Positions 47,801-56,915 of a DNA stretch of 64,000 nt are shown here, piece by piece (position 1 is the first letter of the stretch; every line of letters begins with the position of its first letter). Source of the stretch: Callipepla californica brunnescens (Eukaryota; Chordata; Aves; Galliformes; Odontophoridae); the NCBI GenBank assembly GCA_023055505.1, contig JALIRH010000035.1, positions 3,838,382-3,902,381 on the forward strand, written 5' to 3'. Under the pieces are notes generated by a model that saw only the letters and a program-made list of their open reading frames with translations, was not told the DNA's origin and ran no database searches. A program made the position numbers and the translations under genes.

Positions 47801-50518
47801 TGGACTGATGCTGAACTTATAAACTCTCGGGGCTCTGGGAAGAAGGGAGGTCCCCGATCACCAGACCAAGGCACAGGCTTGTTTCCAGCTGGAAACGCTG
47901 TCACAACCAACACACACACCCTCCCCCCAGTCCTCAGTGACAACATTTGAACCACATACTCCAGATCCAGGTTCTCACTGAAGTCAAACTTCCCCCGTGT
48001 TTGTTCGTGAAGGTTCCACGGCACGTACCTGGAAGGCAAAGTCAGCAACAGTGATAAGTCAGCACAGAATAAAAAGCTGTGCACTCTAAGGAACAGAGCC
48101 CGAGCCTGCAGAACGTACACATTACAAAGTCCCTACTTCTGCATGATCTGTGCCTCTGTCACCACAACAACAAGCACCAATGTCCCCAGCAGCCATCAGG
48201 GCTGCGAGGTGCACGTCCCAGGGGTGATAGCGAGGACACTTACGTTGTGAGGGTGTTCAAGCCACACGCCTTCATCTTAAGCATACGGTCTTCCCAGTAT
48301 TCCCTGGGGACTCGGAAATAGTGCACTGAACCTCCATAGATGCGGAATGGCATTCCCTCCAGCAGGAACTGGGAGTGCTCGGTCTGCAGGCCCAGCGTCC
48401 TGCCCCACAGCCGCAGCGGGACCAGCTCGCTCCAGTTAAACCTGGAAGGGGAAGGGGGAAGAGGTGAGCACCCTCCAGCAAAAGCAGCGGGTCCTCCCAC
48501 TACAGATTCACCCCCTTCAAGAGGTGCTGGATTCAGTTCATCCCTCAGGAAAGGTCCACCTGCGTTCCTGCTCACACCTTAATGACTTATCTGCCAGAAG
48601 AACCAGACCAAATGACATCGGGTTCTGAAGCACTTACCAGCTGGAACACTCCTGCTGTCACAGCTCTATCCTACGTGCAGGAAACTACTTCCTACTGCCT
48701 CGCACTGCTCCCCTGTTCATTCTGGCTGAATCAAGACAACGTTCTTATCAGCTAGACCAGATCCAAAGCAGCTTCAGTGCCTCCATCAGACCACCCCAGT
48801 TCCACGAATGAATACACAACAGAGCTCGACAATAGTGGCTTGTTCCACCGAGACATCATCGTGGCCAGATGCAAGAAATGAATTCCAGTCTCAAAAAAAC
48901 AGCGACCCACACATTTCAGAGAAACGTCACGTTCAGAGAGGGAGACACCCAAGCCTCTGAGTGCCTTCTATACTACGTGTAGAGCAGGTGTTAGCAGAGG
49001 GTGAGGGCTTTCAGAGCTCACAGCTTACAGGGATTACTGCCCAGGAGCCTGCAGCCTTCACCTGTCCTCCAGCACGAGACAGGGACACTACGAGGAACTA
49101 AATCTAGGGCTTCCCACATATGGCAGGGCTGGCTGGCAAGCACAGAGTACCTGTGTACAACAGCATTCTCACAGGGCTCTGAAACAACAGGCGGCAGGCA
49201 TGGGTAATACCTGGAAAAGCAAGTCTAGGTTAGATTCACCGCCTTCAGTCAACGAGCACTCGTGCATTTATGAAATCGTGTACAGAAAATAGCCTTCAGC
49301 AAAGACACTGTGACATATCCCGTGCAGAAGTTGGCACAGGAACAGCAGAACTACGCTTCTGTGAAGACAGTGCAGCTGCAAAGAGGAGAAACGAGCATGA
49401 AACGCACAGAGTACTTGAAGGGTGACTGCCTGGAAAGGAACACGATCAACAATGCCCACCTCCACCAGAAGCAGAGCACAGCCAGAGAACGACGGCTCAG
49501 GCTGGGACGCAGCAGCACTGCCCCGAGGAACGGGTTGGTGGGGAACCCGAGGCAGAAAGCTCCAACTTTGGAAAGGAAAACACATATTTCAAATCCATTC
49601 CTGAGGCAGACGAAGCCCCAAGCTACACCTGCACACAGCACTGATGCAGACGGTGCTGCTGACAGCAGAAGGAACGCGGTGCTCAGGAAGAGTACGTGGC
49701 CAGATAAAAATAAACTAATCACTTAAGCTCATCTTCTTAATCCTGGCTATCGTTTGGCAAGTTCCCACCAAGTTTCCCAGCTCCAGTGGTCCTGTCACCA
49801 AGGAGCCCGCGTCCCCCACAGATGATCCCAAATGCGAAGCCAGGAGCCAGGCCTGGCAAAAAATAACTCGGCTGTAGGTTAGCGAGCTCCCCAGGGCAGA
49901 ACCTTTGAAGTTAACCACCGAGTTAACCCTCAGTGGCGGCTCTCTGTGAGATGAAAGCTGAAGCGGAGCTGCTGGGGGGGGGGGGGGGGAGGCAGTGAGT
50001 TCCCAGTGCATCCAACAGCACCGTGCCTCGCTGAGGTCCTCTGCACCTCTGATGGCAACGGAGCCTTGCTGCCGCCATCCACCGAGCAAAACGATGGCAA
50101 AGAAAGTCAGAGCCGGGCGCTAAAGGAGGGACTGAGGACCCCCCAGCCCCGCTCCGAACCGCCCGGGAGGAACTCGCTGCACATTTCGGCCTTCGTCCCC
50201 AAGAGCCGCTCCGCGATGACAGCCACGCACGTGGCACAGCTCCGACACGCGTGAGCTCACCTCACGAGTGGGACCACCCCCCCCCCTCCCCCCCTCCCAC
50301 CTCCCCCCCCCCCCCGGGCCCTTCGTTACCGCCGCGTTCATTCGGAGCCCGCTCCGCCGGGAGGGCCGACGTGCGCCGGGCTGGCGGCCCTGAGCCCCCC
50401 CCCCCAACCACCACCGACCCCTCGGCGGCTCTCACCTGCGTGCCAGCAGCCACAGCACGACGAGGAGCAGCGCGACGCACCCGAACCGCCGCTGCCGCCG
50501 TCCTCCGCACGGCCACAT
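32900..50518 (-). CDS. GLB1L2: GLB1L2, beta-galactosidase-1-like protein 2 (GH35)
   Basis: Glycoside hydrolase family 35 protein of the secretory route, predicted to cleave terminal beta-galactose. Nineteen exons join in frame to 636 aa, the human GLB1L2 length: 50436-50518, 48244-48441, 47960-48028, 47585-47680, 46654-46762, 46302-46394, 44144-44225, 42356-42420, 39974-40058, 38947-39084, 38564-38644, 37988-38094, 37468-37614, 36976-37047, 36392-36470, 35245-35332, 34038-34152, 33446-33562, 32900-32986. The N-terminus has basic residues and then a hydrophobic core ([12 protein letters not shown]), a signal peptide or anchor. The predicted acid/base is in VENEYGSY (E200) and the nucleophile in [10 protein letters not shown] (E274). 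Other GH35 marks are [21 protein letters not shown] and TSYDYDA, then C-terminal beta domains ([15 protein letters not shown]). Two introns use GC donors. The sequence favours GLB1L2 over GLB1L3 by length and C-terminus, but only one paralogue is present. Confidence 0.95.
32987..39973 (-). other. GLB1L2: GLB1L2 introns 9-18 (3' half)
   Basis: Ten introns lie between the exons listed for the gene; all but intron 17 are GT-AG. They contain no second gene that I recognise. A local imperfect duplication (ACATAGGTTATT with GGAGAAAACT) occurs at about 37106-37170 in the intron between exons 13 and 14. Confidence 0.8.
33563..34037 (-). other. GLB1L2: GC-AG intron 17 of GLB1L2
   Basis: On the coding strand, exon 17 ends in CTACAG and the intron begins GCAAGT. 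The acceptor is TTCCAG before GGCTGGGAA. The join gives FLKLQ then GWEKGVVF, as in the family. No nearby GT keeps the frame and the conserved residues. Confidence 0.88.
39974..40058 (-). other. GLB1L2: GLB1L2 exon 9 with the predicted nucleophile glutamate
   Basis: The exon encodes [18 protein letters not shown]274 aligns with the GH35 nucleophile. It has clean GT-AG borders and ends in phase 1. Confidence 0.93.
46302..46394 (-). other. GLB1L2: GLB1L2 exon 6 with the predicted acid/base glutamate
   Basis: A 31-codon exon encoding [19 protein letters not shown]. The Asn-Glu pair is the clan GH-A acid/base signature, so E200 is assigned that role by family comparison. The intron before it starts with a GC donor. 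Confidence 0.93.
46395..46653 (-). other. GLB1L2: GC-AG intron 5 of GLB1L2
   Basis: The coding strand reads CCTCTTCAG then GCAAGTGC; the acceptor is CCAACAG before TACAAGAG. The join gives VVPLQ then YKRGGPII. The donor matches the strong GC-donor consensus (CAG then GCAAGT). Confidence 0.88.
48442..50435 (-). other. GLB1L2: GLB1L2 intron 1 with G/C homopolymer clusters
   Basis: A 2-kb intron with a GTGAGA donor and a CTTCCAG acceptor. Its 5' part overlaps the CpG island and holds long C runs (plus strand) at about 50276-50320 and 50393-50405 and a G run at 49974-49990. The G-rich minus strand at 50276-50320 could form a G-quadruplex. Confidence 0.75.
50436..50518 (-). other. GLB1L2: GLB1L2 coding exon 1 (signal peptide exon)
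   Basis: Start ATG at 50518-50516, then [14 protein letters not shown] and a leucine/valine-rich core. The exon ends in phase 2 at the GTGAG donor (50431-50435). Joining to exon 2 gives ARR then FNWSELVPL without a frame change. This is the only ATG with a signal sequence ahead of the conserved body. Confidence 0.9.
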
Positions 50519-50752
50519 GGCGACCGACGGACGGACGGACGGACCGACGGACCCCGGCCCCTCAGCGCCGCCGCCGCCGCCGCCGCGCCCCCCCCCCCGC
50601 CCCGAGCGCGGCTTTGGGCCGCTCCGCCCGCCATTGGCTGAGCGCCCGCAGAGCCCCGCCCCGCTCTGTGAGCGACGCTGCCGATTGGCCCGCCCTCAGG
50701 GCGGGACCGCGGTCCGTCAGTCGGCGGGGCCGGGCTTGCTTCTCGCCGGCCT

Positions 50753-50802
50753 CGCCTCAGCGTGAGGGAGAGGAGGTCGCCTCAGCGTGAGGGAGAGGAG
50801 GC
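50753..50802. repeat. Two-copy tandem repeat, unit about 26 bp
   Basis: The unit CCTCAGCGTGAGGGAGAGGA with a few more bases occurs twice in direct succession upstream of the GLB1L2 CpG island. The copies are nearly identical, so the duplication looks recent. Confidence 0.85.
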
Positions 50803-50863
50803 AGCTTCTGCAGTCATGGCTTTACCGATTCCAGCCCTGAGGAAGAAACGGGGACGGACACCC

Positions 50864-50884
50864 ACCCACACACACACACACACC
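50864..50884. repeat. CA microsatellite
   Basis: An ACAC run of about 20 bp in the short interval between the GLB1L2 promoter and the ACAD8 3' end. Confidence 0.85.
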
Positions 50885-50984
50885 CGGGGATGTGTGCTGG
50901 GAAAGGAGCGGCCCCTCCACACACACACACTGCTGCTCCCTCACAGCACTCGTGAGGAAAGGCCTTCAAAAGCACCACGAGTAT

Positions 50985-51199
50985 TCACCATTGGGTTAAG
51001 CTTTAATCGGTAGCACGGCTCCAGGCGCTCAGAATGCACCTCCCGATGCTCCCTGCACTCTGCAGGTCGGATTTTCTCCTGTGGGCCGCCACAGTGCTCT
51101 GCTGGGAGCTGTGATCCACACCCTTGGGCTGCTGCACGGAGGGATCCTGCCCTCTGCTCCCAGGGGAAACAGGCTGTGCCCGCAGGAGAGCTCCTGGCC
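50985..51199 (-). other. ACAD8: ACAD8 3' UTR with ATTAAA signal
   Basis: A short 3' UTR after the TGA at 51200-51202. The minus-strand ATTAAA (plus 51002-51007) is the first good signal after the stop. Cleavage would fall at about 50985, just upstream of the GLB1L2 promoter. Confidence 0.65.
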
Positions 51200-54100
51200 T
51201 CAGCCCTGCAGCAGGTTCCTGGCCACAATCATCCGCATCACCTCGTTGGTACCTGCAGCGGGTCAAGGGTGCAAAAGGCGGTGAAGAGATGGTCCAGTTC
51301 TGCGCCAAGGGCGGACCGAGTTCTTCCCTGATCAGTTCCCCCCCTTATCTCAGCCCGGGGGAAGCATCTGAGGCGGCATTTCTGAGGTATCAGGCTGAAA
51401 CGCTGCTACAAAGTGCTAACACGTTGCTCAGAAACACTAGAGCATCTCTGTATTTATCCACTCCCAGGGCACCGAACACTGAGCTGCACAGGATCTATAT
51501 CTACAGCTGACTTCACTGCTTTGCTATGTGACACGGACACAAAGCACAGGAAAGCTTACGATCCCTACAAGGTGCCCTGGTTTTACGTGAACGGCTCTCA
51601 AAGAAGGGAAAGCTGAAAGGCAAAGTAGTCAAACTGAGCTTAGAAAAGACACTGGCAGAGAAACAGTGCCGAAAATGGGAACTATGTCTGTGGGAGCAAC
51701 AGGATACAACTGGATGCAGGCACCACTAATGTGACAGATCTCCCCCTGCTGAAAGACCCTTCAAGTACATGGTAACTTCTCCAGAGGGCTGGGAGATTTT
51801 ACACGCAGAGCTCTTGGGGATAACGTGATAACCAGGGACAGATCAAGCTCAAGGCAAAACTGGCTGCTGAAACCCTAGAATCAGTCACATGCAAGGCCTG
51901 GAAGGCCTGTTCTTTCTTGGTACACAGACAGATCCCTTCTAGTAACAGTGTCCTTTACCTTCTAGGATCTGGTGGACTCTGATGTCTCGCACAAACTGCT
52001 GCACAGCATAATCCTTCAGGTAGCCATAGCCCCCGTGCATCTGCAGAGCCTGGTTACAGATCTAAGAAGACAGCATTGCTGCTCAAGTGACCTGCGTGGT
52101 TTTGTGGACAAGTCGGCGACAGAAGCTTGATGAGAGCCCACGAACCTGGGCTCGTTTCTTTTTTTTCTAGTCACCTAATCTCGTTTCTTATCAGTGTGGT
52201 GTTTCTTTCAGTTCCCATCCGTGCTGCTCTCAGTGCTAGCACATCATCTAAGCGCTGTTTCACATTAACGTGAACAACACAGCATACAAGCAACCAAGAA
52301 AGGCTTCGCTTAACAAAGCGTTTTGCTGCCTTCCATGCTGCTATTGATGGAAAAGATCCCCACCTAGCGGCCAGCCAGCCGAGGAACCTGTTCAAGGCTT
52401 TGAACCCACCTCGAAGCACGCATCCGTAGCAAACAGCTTGGCCATGGAGCACAGCACGGCTGCATCGTCCCGTCCCTCCTGCAGAGCCCGTGCAGCGTTG
52501 CGTACCATGAGCCGTGCTGCCACCAGGCGCGTCGCCATCTCCGCCAGCCCGAACTGCAGGTACTGCCAGCAGGCAGCAAAGGGAAACACGAGGTCAGCCC
52601 TGTGCCCTGAACCACGTCCCCACCACCTGCAGGCAGCTCTCGTGCCTCACGTGCTTTCTTGCTACGAAAAAAAACACGGTCCTGACTTTGATCCCTGATC
52701 TCCCTTCGGATTCACACTGCGAACTTTTCCCTCTAGCTGTTTGCTCAGCCACAATCAGACAAAGAACAGCTAACGGAGTGCCAATCTAGAGAGTTCACCT
52801 GGTTGTTTGCTAGGGGTTCCCCAAACTGTTTGCGAACAGTGAGGTGTTCCTGAGCCAGGAGAACACAGGCATGAGCAGCTCCTAGCGAGCAAGAAGCTGG
52901 TGGGAGAAAATGAGAATACAGAGTGAACATGAAGCTAATGCAGGCAGTCAGTAACGTGAGCTCGCCCTTCTCTCTGCTGTCTCCCTTACCAATGTTTATC
53001 CTGCCTCCATTCAGTCCCTTCATGGCAATGTTGAAGCCCTGCCCTTCAGCTCCCAGCCTGTTGCCAACAGGAACGACACAGTCCTCAAAAATCACAGCCC
53101 GAGTTGGCTGGGAGTTCCACCCCACCTGGAAGGAAGAAGGGAAAAAAAAAAAAAAGAGTACTTTCCAAACTGCACGCATCCATCTCAGAGCCTGCAGTTT
53201 GGTGTCAGTGTGCTGAGCTAGAAACTGGAGTGCACATATTTGAGCAGAGCATTTCTGAGATTAAATCCCTTAGTTTGGCCAAGTGAACATTACTGTGCAG
53301 ACTCCACCCAAATTGGATGTGGCTTGGAAACATCCGAGGCTGATTCTGGTCCCATTCAACACAAGATTCCTGGTGCTTTGCAGATGAGCTCATCTCTGTC
53401 CTGCGCATCCCTCCAGCACGCAGGAAATAAAAAGCAAGGCTCTTACCTTCTTCTCTTTCTTGCCAAAGCTGAGACCTGGTGTCCCCTTCTCCAGCACCAC
53501 GCAGGAGATGCCCTTGGGGCCCGGGCCTCCTGTGCGACACATAACCACGTACACATCCGTGTCACCTCCTCCGCTGATGAAAGCCTGCACAAGAGGAAAG
53601 GGTTGGCAACTGTATGCTAACTCAGAGCCTGGGGTACGAAGATGCAGGGGTGAAGTGGAGGCACTCCACTGTCGGGGGAGGTATTTAGGGACCCAACTGT
53701 GCTAAGTTCTGGTGGATGCCCTGCAGAGGATGCCACACCGTGGGGAACAGACAGAGGCAGTAGGAAGCGAGAAGGATGGTGAGACACTTCGTGCATGCAG
53801 TGCCATCCAGCAGCTTAATGAGCAGCAAAGAGGTACCTTGGAGCCATTCAGGACATAGGTGTCCCCTTTCCTCTTAGCTGAGGTCAGCAGGGAAGCCGCA
53901 TCACTTCCACTTCCTATATGGGAGGTAAGGGAGCAGCCCATGAAGCAGGAGATCTCTGGAGGCAGAGCCTTTAAACCGTCCTGGCAATCAGACCCAAAAC
54001 CACTCGGGTGTGCACCACAAGTATTCACCAACCACGGCCTGCCCCTTCTGAACTGCTGGTGATTGCACAAGAGAACGTGAAAAGAAACATTCCACCTCTG

Positions 54101-56055
54101 GCTCCATGCAGCACGATTCACATCCAGCAAAACCACGCTGCGAGTGAGGGAAGGGAGAAGGTTTTGCCTGAAAGCTCTCACCTGGCTCAGTGAGGCAGTA
54201 AGAAGCAAATCTTTCCATGCTGCAGAGCGACGGGCAGAACCTGTGCCTCTGTTCCTCGCTGCCAAAGGTGTCAATCATCCACGCACACATGCTGGAGCAG
54301 GAGAGAAGGAGCAGCATTACGGTGTGTGCACGTGAACACGGTCCTAGAAGGAAGGCGGGTCATGCAGGAACACTCCTGACTCAACAGAACAAAGCTCTGC
54401 TAAAGCACTGAGGTTTGGAAGCTTATCGTTCCACTGCAGTTAATCTCAAATAGCCCCCTCTCCTTCACCTGCACCACGTAGGAATGGCACCAAGCTCTGC
54501 TGTGCACCGTGAGCCCTCCACGTCTGTACGAGCAGGACAGGGCCCTGGGATCAGCTGTCACACAACAGCCAGAGCAAAAAAGGCTTTTTCCAGACAGGTT
54601 ACTACTATCTATAGGCAGCTTAAATGGACGAGCAGGAAACAAAAGCCTGAACTTAATCCCATCTTGCATGCCACAAAGCTAAAATGACTCCTTGGCAGCA
54701 TCTCGGGTTCTGTAGCCTGTTTGTTTCCTGCAGCCCAGGGATCCTCGCAGTGCCGTGCCTATCCACACTCCCAAGTCGCAGTGAGCAGCAGGAGTGCTGT
54801 CCCTAGCTGGATGCAGAGCCCACAGAACAACTTCTCCAGCCAGGCCGACTCACTTGTGGATGCTCATATAAGCAGTGGTGCTAGTGCACCCTGTTGATAA
54901 GGCTTCAAAGATGATGGAGGTATCGAGGCGTGACAATCCAGAGCCACCCACATCTGGTTTCACATAGATGCCACCAAACCCCAGCTGGGCTGCCTTCCGC
55001 ATTGTTTCCACTGGGAATATTTCCTATTGGGACAGAGACATCAGAAGTGAGTGTCCGTGAGTTCTGATGCCTACCAAGTTCAGTCCCAAACTCCTGCACT
55101 GCTTGACTGCACTGGTTAAAGGATAAGCAGTTAGCTAGACAGACACACACCATCTATGGGTGTGAACTGAAGCTTCTGGATGGTGTCCTGCTCAGGAAGG
55201 CTTTAAGGGAACTGCTGAAGCAGCACCTTCAGATAAATGTTGTCACAAGCTGTTGTCACAGCCCTGAGGACTATCATGGGGACCCCTGCAGTGAGACCCA
55301 GGGGTAACAATGTCCTGGGTGAGCAGCACAACCCTCCTGAGGCTGCCGTACCTTCTCATCCCACTCAGCCATGTGCGGAGCCATCTCTTTGGCAGCAAAA
55401 TCAAGGGCCACTTTTTGGAATTCCTTCTGCTCCTCCGTCAGACCAGCAGACGCTAGAAAGCCAGGAACAGATCAAACTGGTCAGCATTCCTGCTCCCCAC
55501 TACAAAAGCCCATTTCTCTGCTCCCAGAGCTGCTGGGACCTGTGCTGGGTGAGGGCTGTGGGAGAGGGCTTTCTTATGACAAAACCCCAGGGCTGCACAC
55601 ATCTCTGCTCAGCACCACGCTGCGGGGTTGGGAGCACAGCATCCTGCCAGGCCTGCGCTGCAGCAGTACAAGGGAACGCTCCTGCCACTTCAGCGTGGTG
55701 CCAGAAAGCAAATGAAGAACCTCATAAAGCTGTTCTGGTTCGGAAAAGAGTCCTTCAGCAGCACACGGGCTCAGCCAGCAGGGACAAGAAGACGACCTCA
55801 CCTGTACACAGCACCCTTACGAGCACAGCCCGAGCAAACCCCACGCGGAGCTCTGCCTCGCGATGCTCCCCGCTTCTAAAGCTCAGAGCTGGAGGGGACA
55901 CCACCGCCTCTCCGCGTTCCCCCAGCATCTCTCCCCGGTCCTGCCCGCTCCTCCCCGCTCCCAGGCGGTTCCTTACGGTCGATGCACGACGCGATCCCGC
56001 GGCTCCGCAGGAGCTGCGCGGCCGCGGTGCGGAGCGGGGCTGCCCTCCACGCCAT
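51200..56055 (-). CDS. ACAD8: ACAD8, isobutyryl-CoA dehydrogenase, mitochondrial
   Basis: FAD-dependent acyl-CoA dehydrogenase that turns isobutyryl-CoA into methacrylyl-CoA in valine breakdown, passing electrons to ETF in the mitochondrial matrix (family knowledge). Eleven exons join in frame to 405 aa: 55977-56055, 55352-55452, 54854-55023, 54182-54291, 53837-53913, 53447-53584, 52990-53125, 52799-52896, 52410-52562, 51959-52061, 51200-51252. The N-terminus is Arg/Ala-rich and lacks acidic residues up to IASCID, as a mitochondrial presequence should. Diagnostic stretches include [15 protein letters not shown] (FAD/substrate loop), [50 protein letters not shown] and [11 protein letters not shown]. 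The Glu of LEG, spanning the last junction, is the expected catalytic base. Human ACAD8 is 415 aa; the difference is mainly in the presequence. All introns are GT-AG. Confidence 0.97.
51253..55976 (-). other. ACAD8: ACAD8 introns
   Basis: Ten GT-AG introns of about 90-710 bp. No second gene was recognised in them. The longest pieces (51253-51958, 54292-54853, 55453-55976) hold only short or antisense chance frames. Confidence 0.8.
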
Positions 56056-56278
56056 GGCGGTGCGGGACGCGGAGCCGCGGCGGCCGCCGGGAGCTGTAGT
56101 CCCCGGTGCGGGGCCGCCCGCATTGGCCGCGGGCAGGAGGAGCGGAGAGCCGGGGCGATGCCTTTTTTGCATAACGGTTACAGACTTCCGACTCCGACGG
56201 GGCGGGGGATGCCGCGTTTCCTTCGCCCGCGGTGAAGCTCACGGGGAGAGCGAGCATCCTTCGCCGAGGACGGAGCTG
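56056..56278. promoter_or_regulatory. Shared ACAD8/THYN1 bidirectional CpG promoter and THYN1 first exon
   Basis: A CpG-dense stretch directly between the ACAD8 ATG (minus, 56055) and THYN1 (plus). It has an ATTGG (minus-strand CCAAT) at 56122-56126 and no TATA box. On the plus strand GAGCTG then GTGAGG at 56279 is a good donor for a non-coding THYN1 first exon. If transcription starts upstream of 56158, that exon carries a short upstream ORF beginning MPFLHNGY. Confidence 0.65.
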
Positions 56279-56796
56279 GTGAGGGGGGGGGGGGAGGGTG
56301 GGAATGGAGGGGGGGGAACGCTGGTGGAAAAGTTAATGCCGGCCCGTCTAGCTGGAGGGGACCCGCTCAGAGCTGGGTAACTTCTAGCAGTGGTGGTGGG
56401 CAGAACGGGGCTGGGGTTGGAGCGGCTGTTTGCGTGCAGGGAGCGCGCTGAGCCGGGATCCTGCGGGGGCAGGCTGGACGGAGCCCTGGAGACACGCTGC
56501 TTTCGCTTTCCCAAAGCACGGCTCCTCTTACGCGGCAGAAAACGGCCATGCTGAGGCCGAGAGCCTTACGGGACTTCCCTCCGACAGCTGCTGCTCCGCC
56601 TGGAGAAATGCAGCCCTCCTGCCCACGTCCATCAGCCTGCCTGCAGCCCCAGGGGTGTGGTCCTCAACCAGTGCCAGGACTCGCACTGATAGAGGAAATG
56701 GCTGAGCTCAGGGAAGGAAACGTACTCTCCACTTACTGCACAGCTTTTCCATTCTCTCAGCTATCCCAGCTTCTTTTTTATTTATTTTTTTTTCAG

Positions 56797-56915
56797 CTTG
56801 CCCGAATAAGCAGTCAGCTGTCCTCTTTTGCTCAGCAGGTGCTTCTCAGTGAAGACAACTCAGAGACCAGAGATGCCTTGGCCGAGCAGAAAGAGAGACA
56901 AAGGAGCAGTAGCAG
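56797..56915 (+). other. THYN1: THYN1 exon 2 with the start codon
   Basis: A strong acceptor (T-rich run ending TTTCAG at 56796) opens a 119-nt exon. The ATG at 56873 is followed by PWPSRKRDKGAVA and a phase-1 donor GTCTGT. Joining to 57522 gives D then KKEPDAKMAK without a frame change. Confidence 0.75.

Larger units (their letters stand above)
40059..47959 (-). other. GLB1L2: GLB1L2 introns 3-8 (middle)
   Basis: These include the largest introns (40059-42355, 42421-44143, 44226-46301). Nothing coding besides the GLB1L2 exons was recognised, and a 232-codon plus-strand frame at 44972-45670 looks like chance. A 14-15 nt direct duplication is at 42446-42476, and a homopolymer T run is near 44831-44849. 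Confidence 0.75.
50519..50985 (-). promoter_or_regulatory. GLB1L2: GLB1L2 CpG-island promoter and 5' UTR
   Basis: Very CpG-rich sequence upstream of the GLB1L2 ATG. Two ATTGG pentamers (50633-50637 and 50684-50688) are CCAAT boxes on the minus strand, the orientation of GLB1L2, and a GC box lies between them near 50654-50663. There is no TATA box. An ACGG tandem repeat (about 50524-50550) and a CCG run (about 50566-50588) fall in the probable 5' UTR. Farther up are a 26-bp tandem duplication and a CA microsatellite. The ACAD8 3' end lies less than 0.5 kb upstream. Confidence 0.75.

Noticed and set aside
47955..48028. Longer form of GLB1L2 exon 3 reading on after NLDLE
   Set aside because: A strong GTATGT donor at 47959-47954 gives [14 protein letters not shown], which keeps the family spacing. 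Reading on adds a glycine-rich tail not found in the family.
55237..56235. 332-codon plus-strand ORF across the 5' end of ACAD8
   Set aside because: It is antisense to ACAD8 exons 1 and 2 and to the CpG promoter. GC-rich DNA with few stops explains its length, and its sequence is not protein-like.
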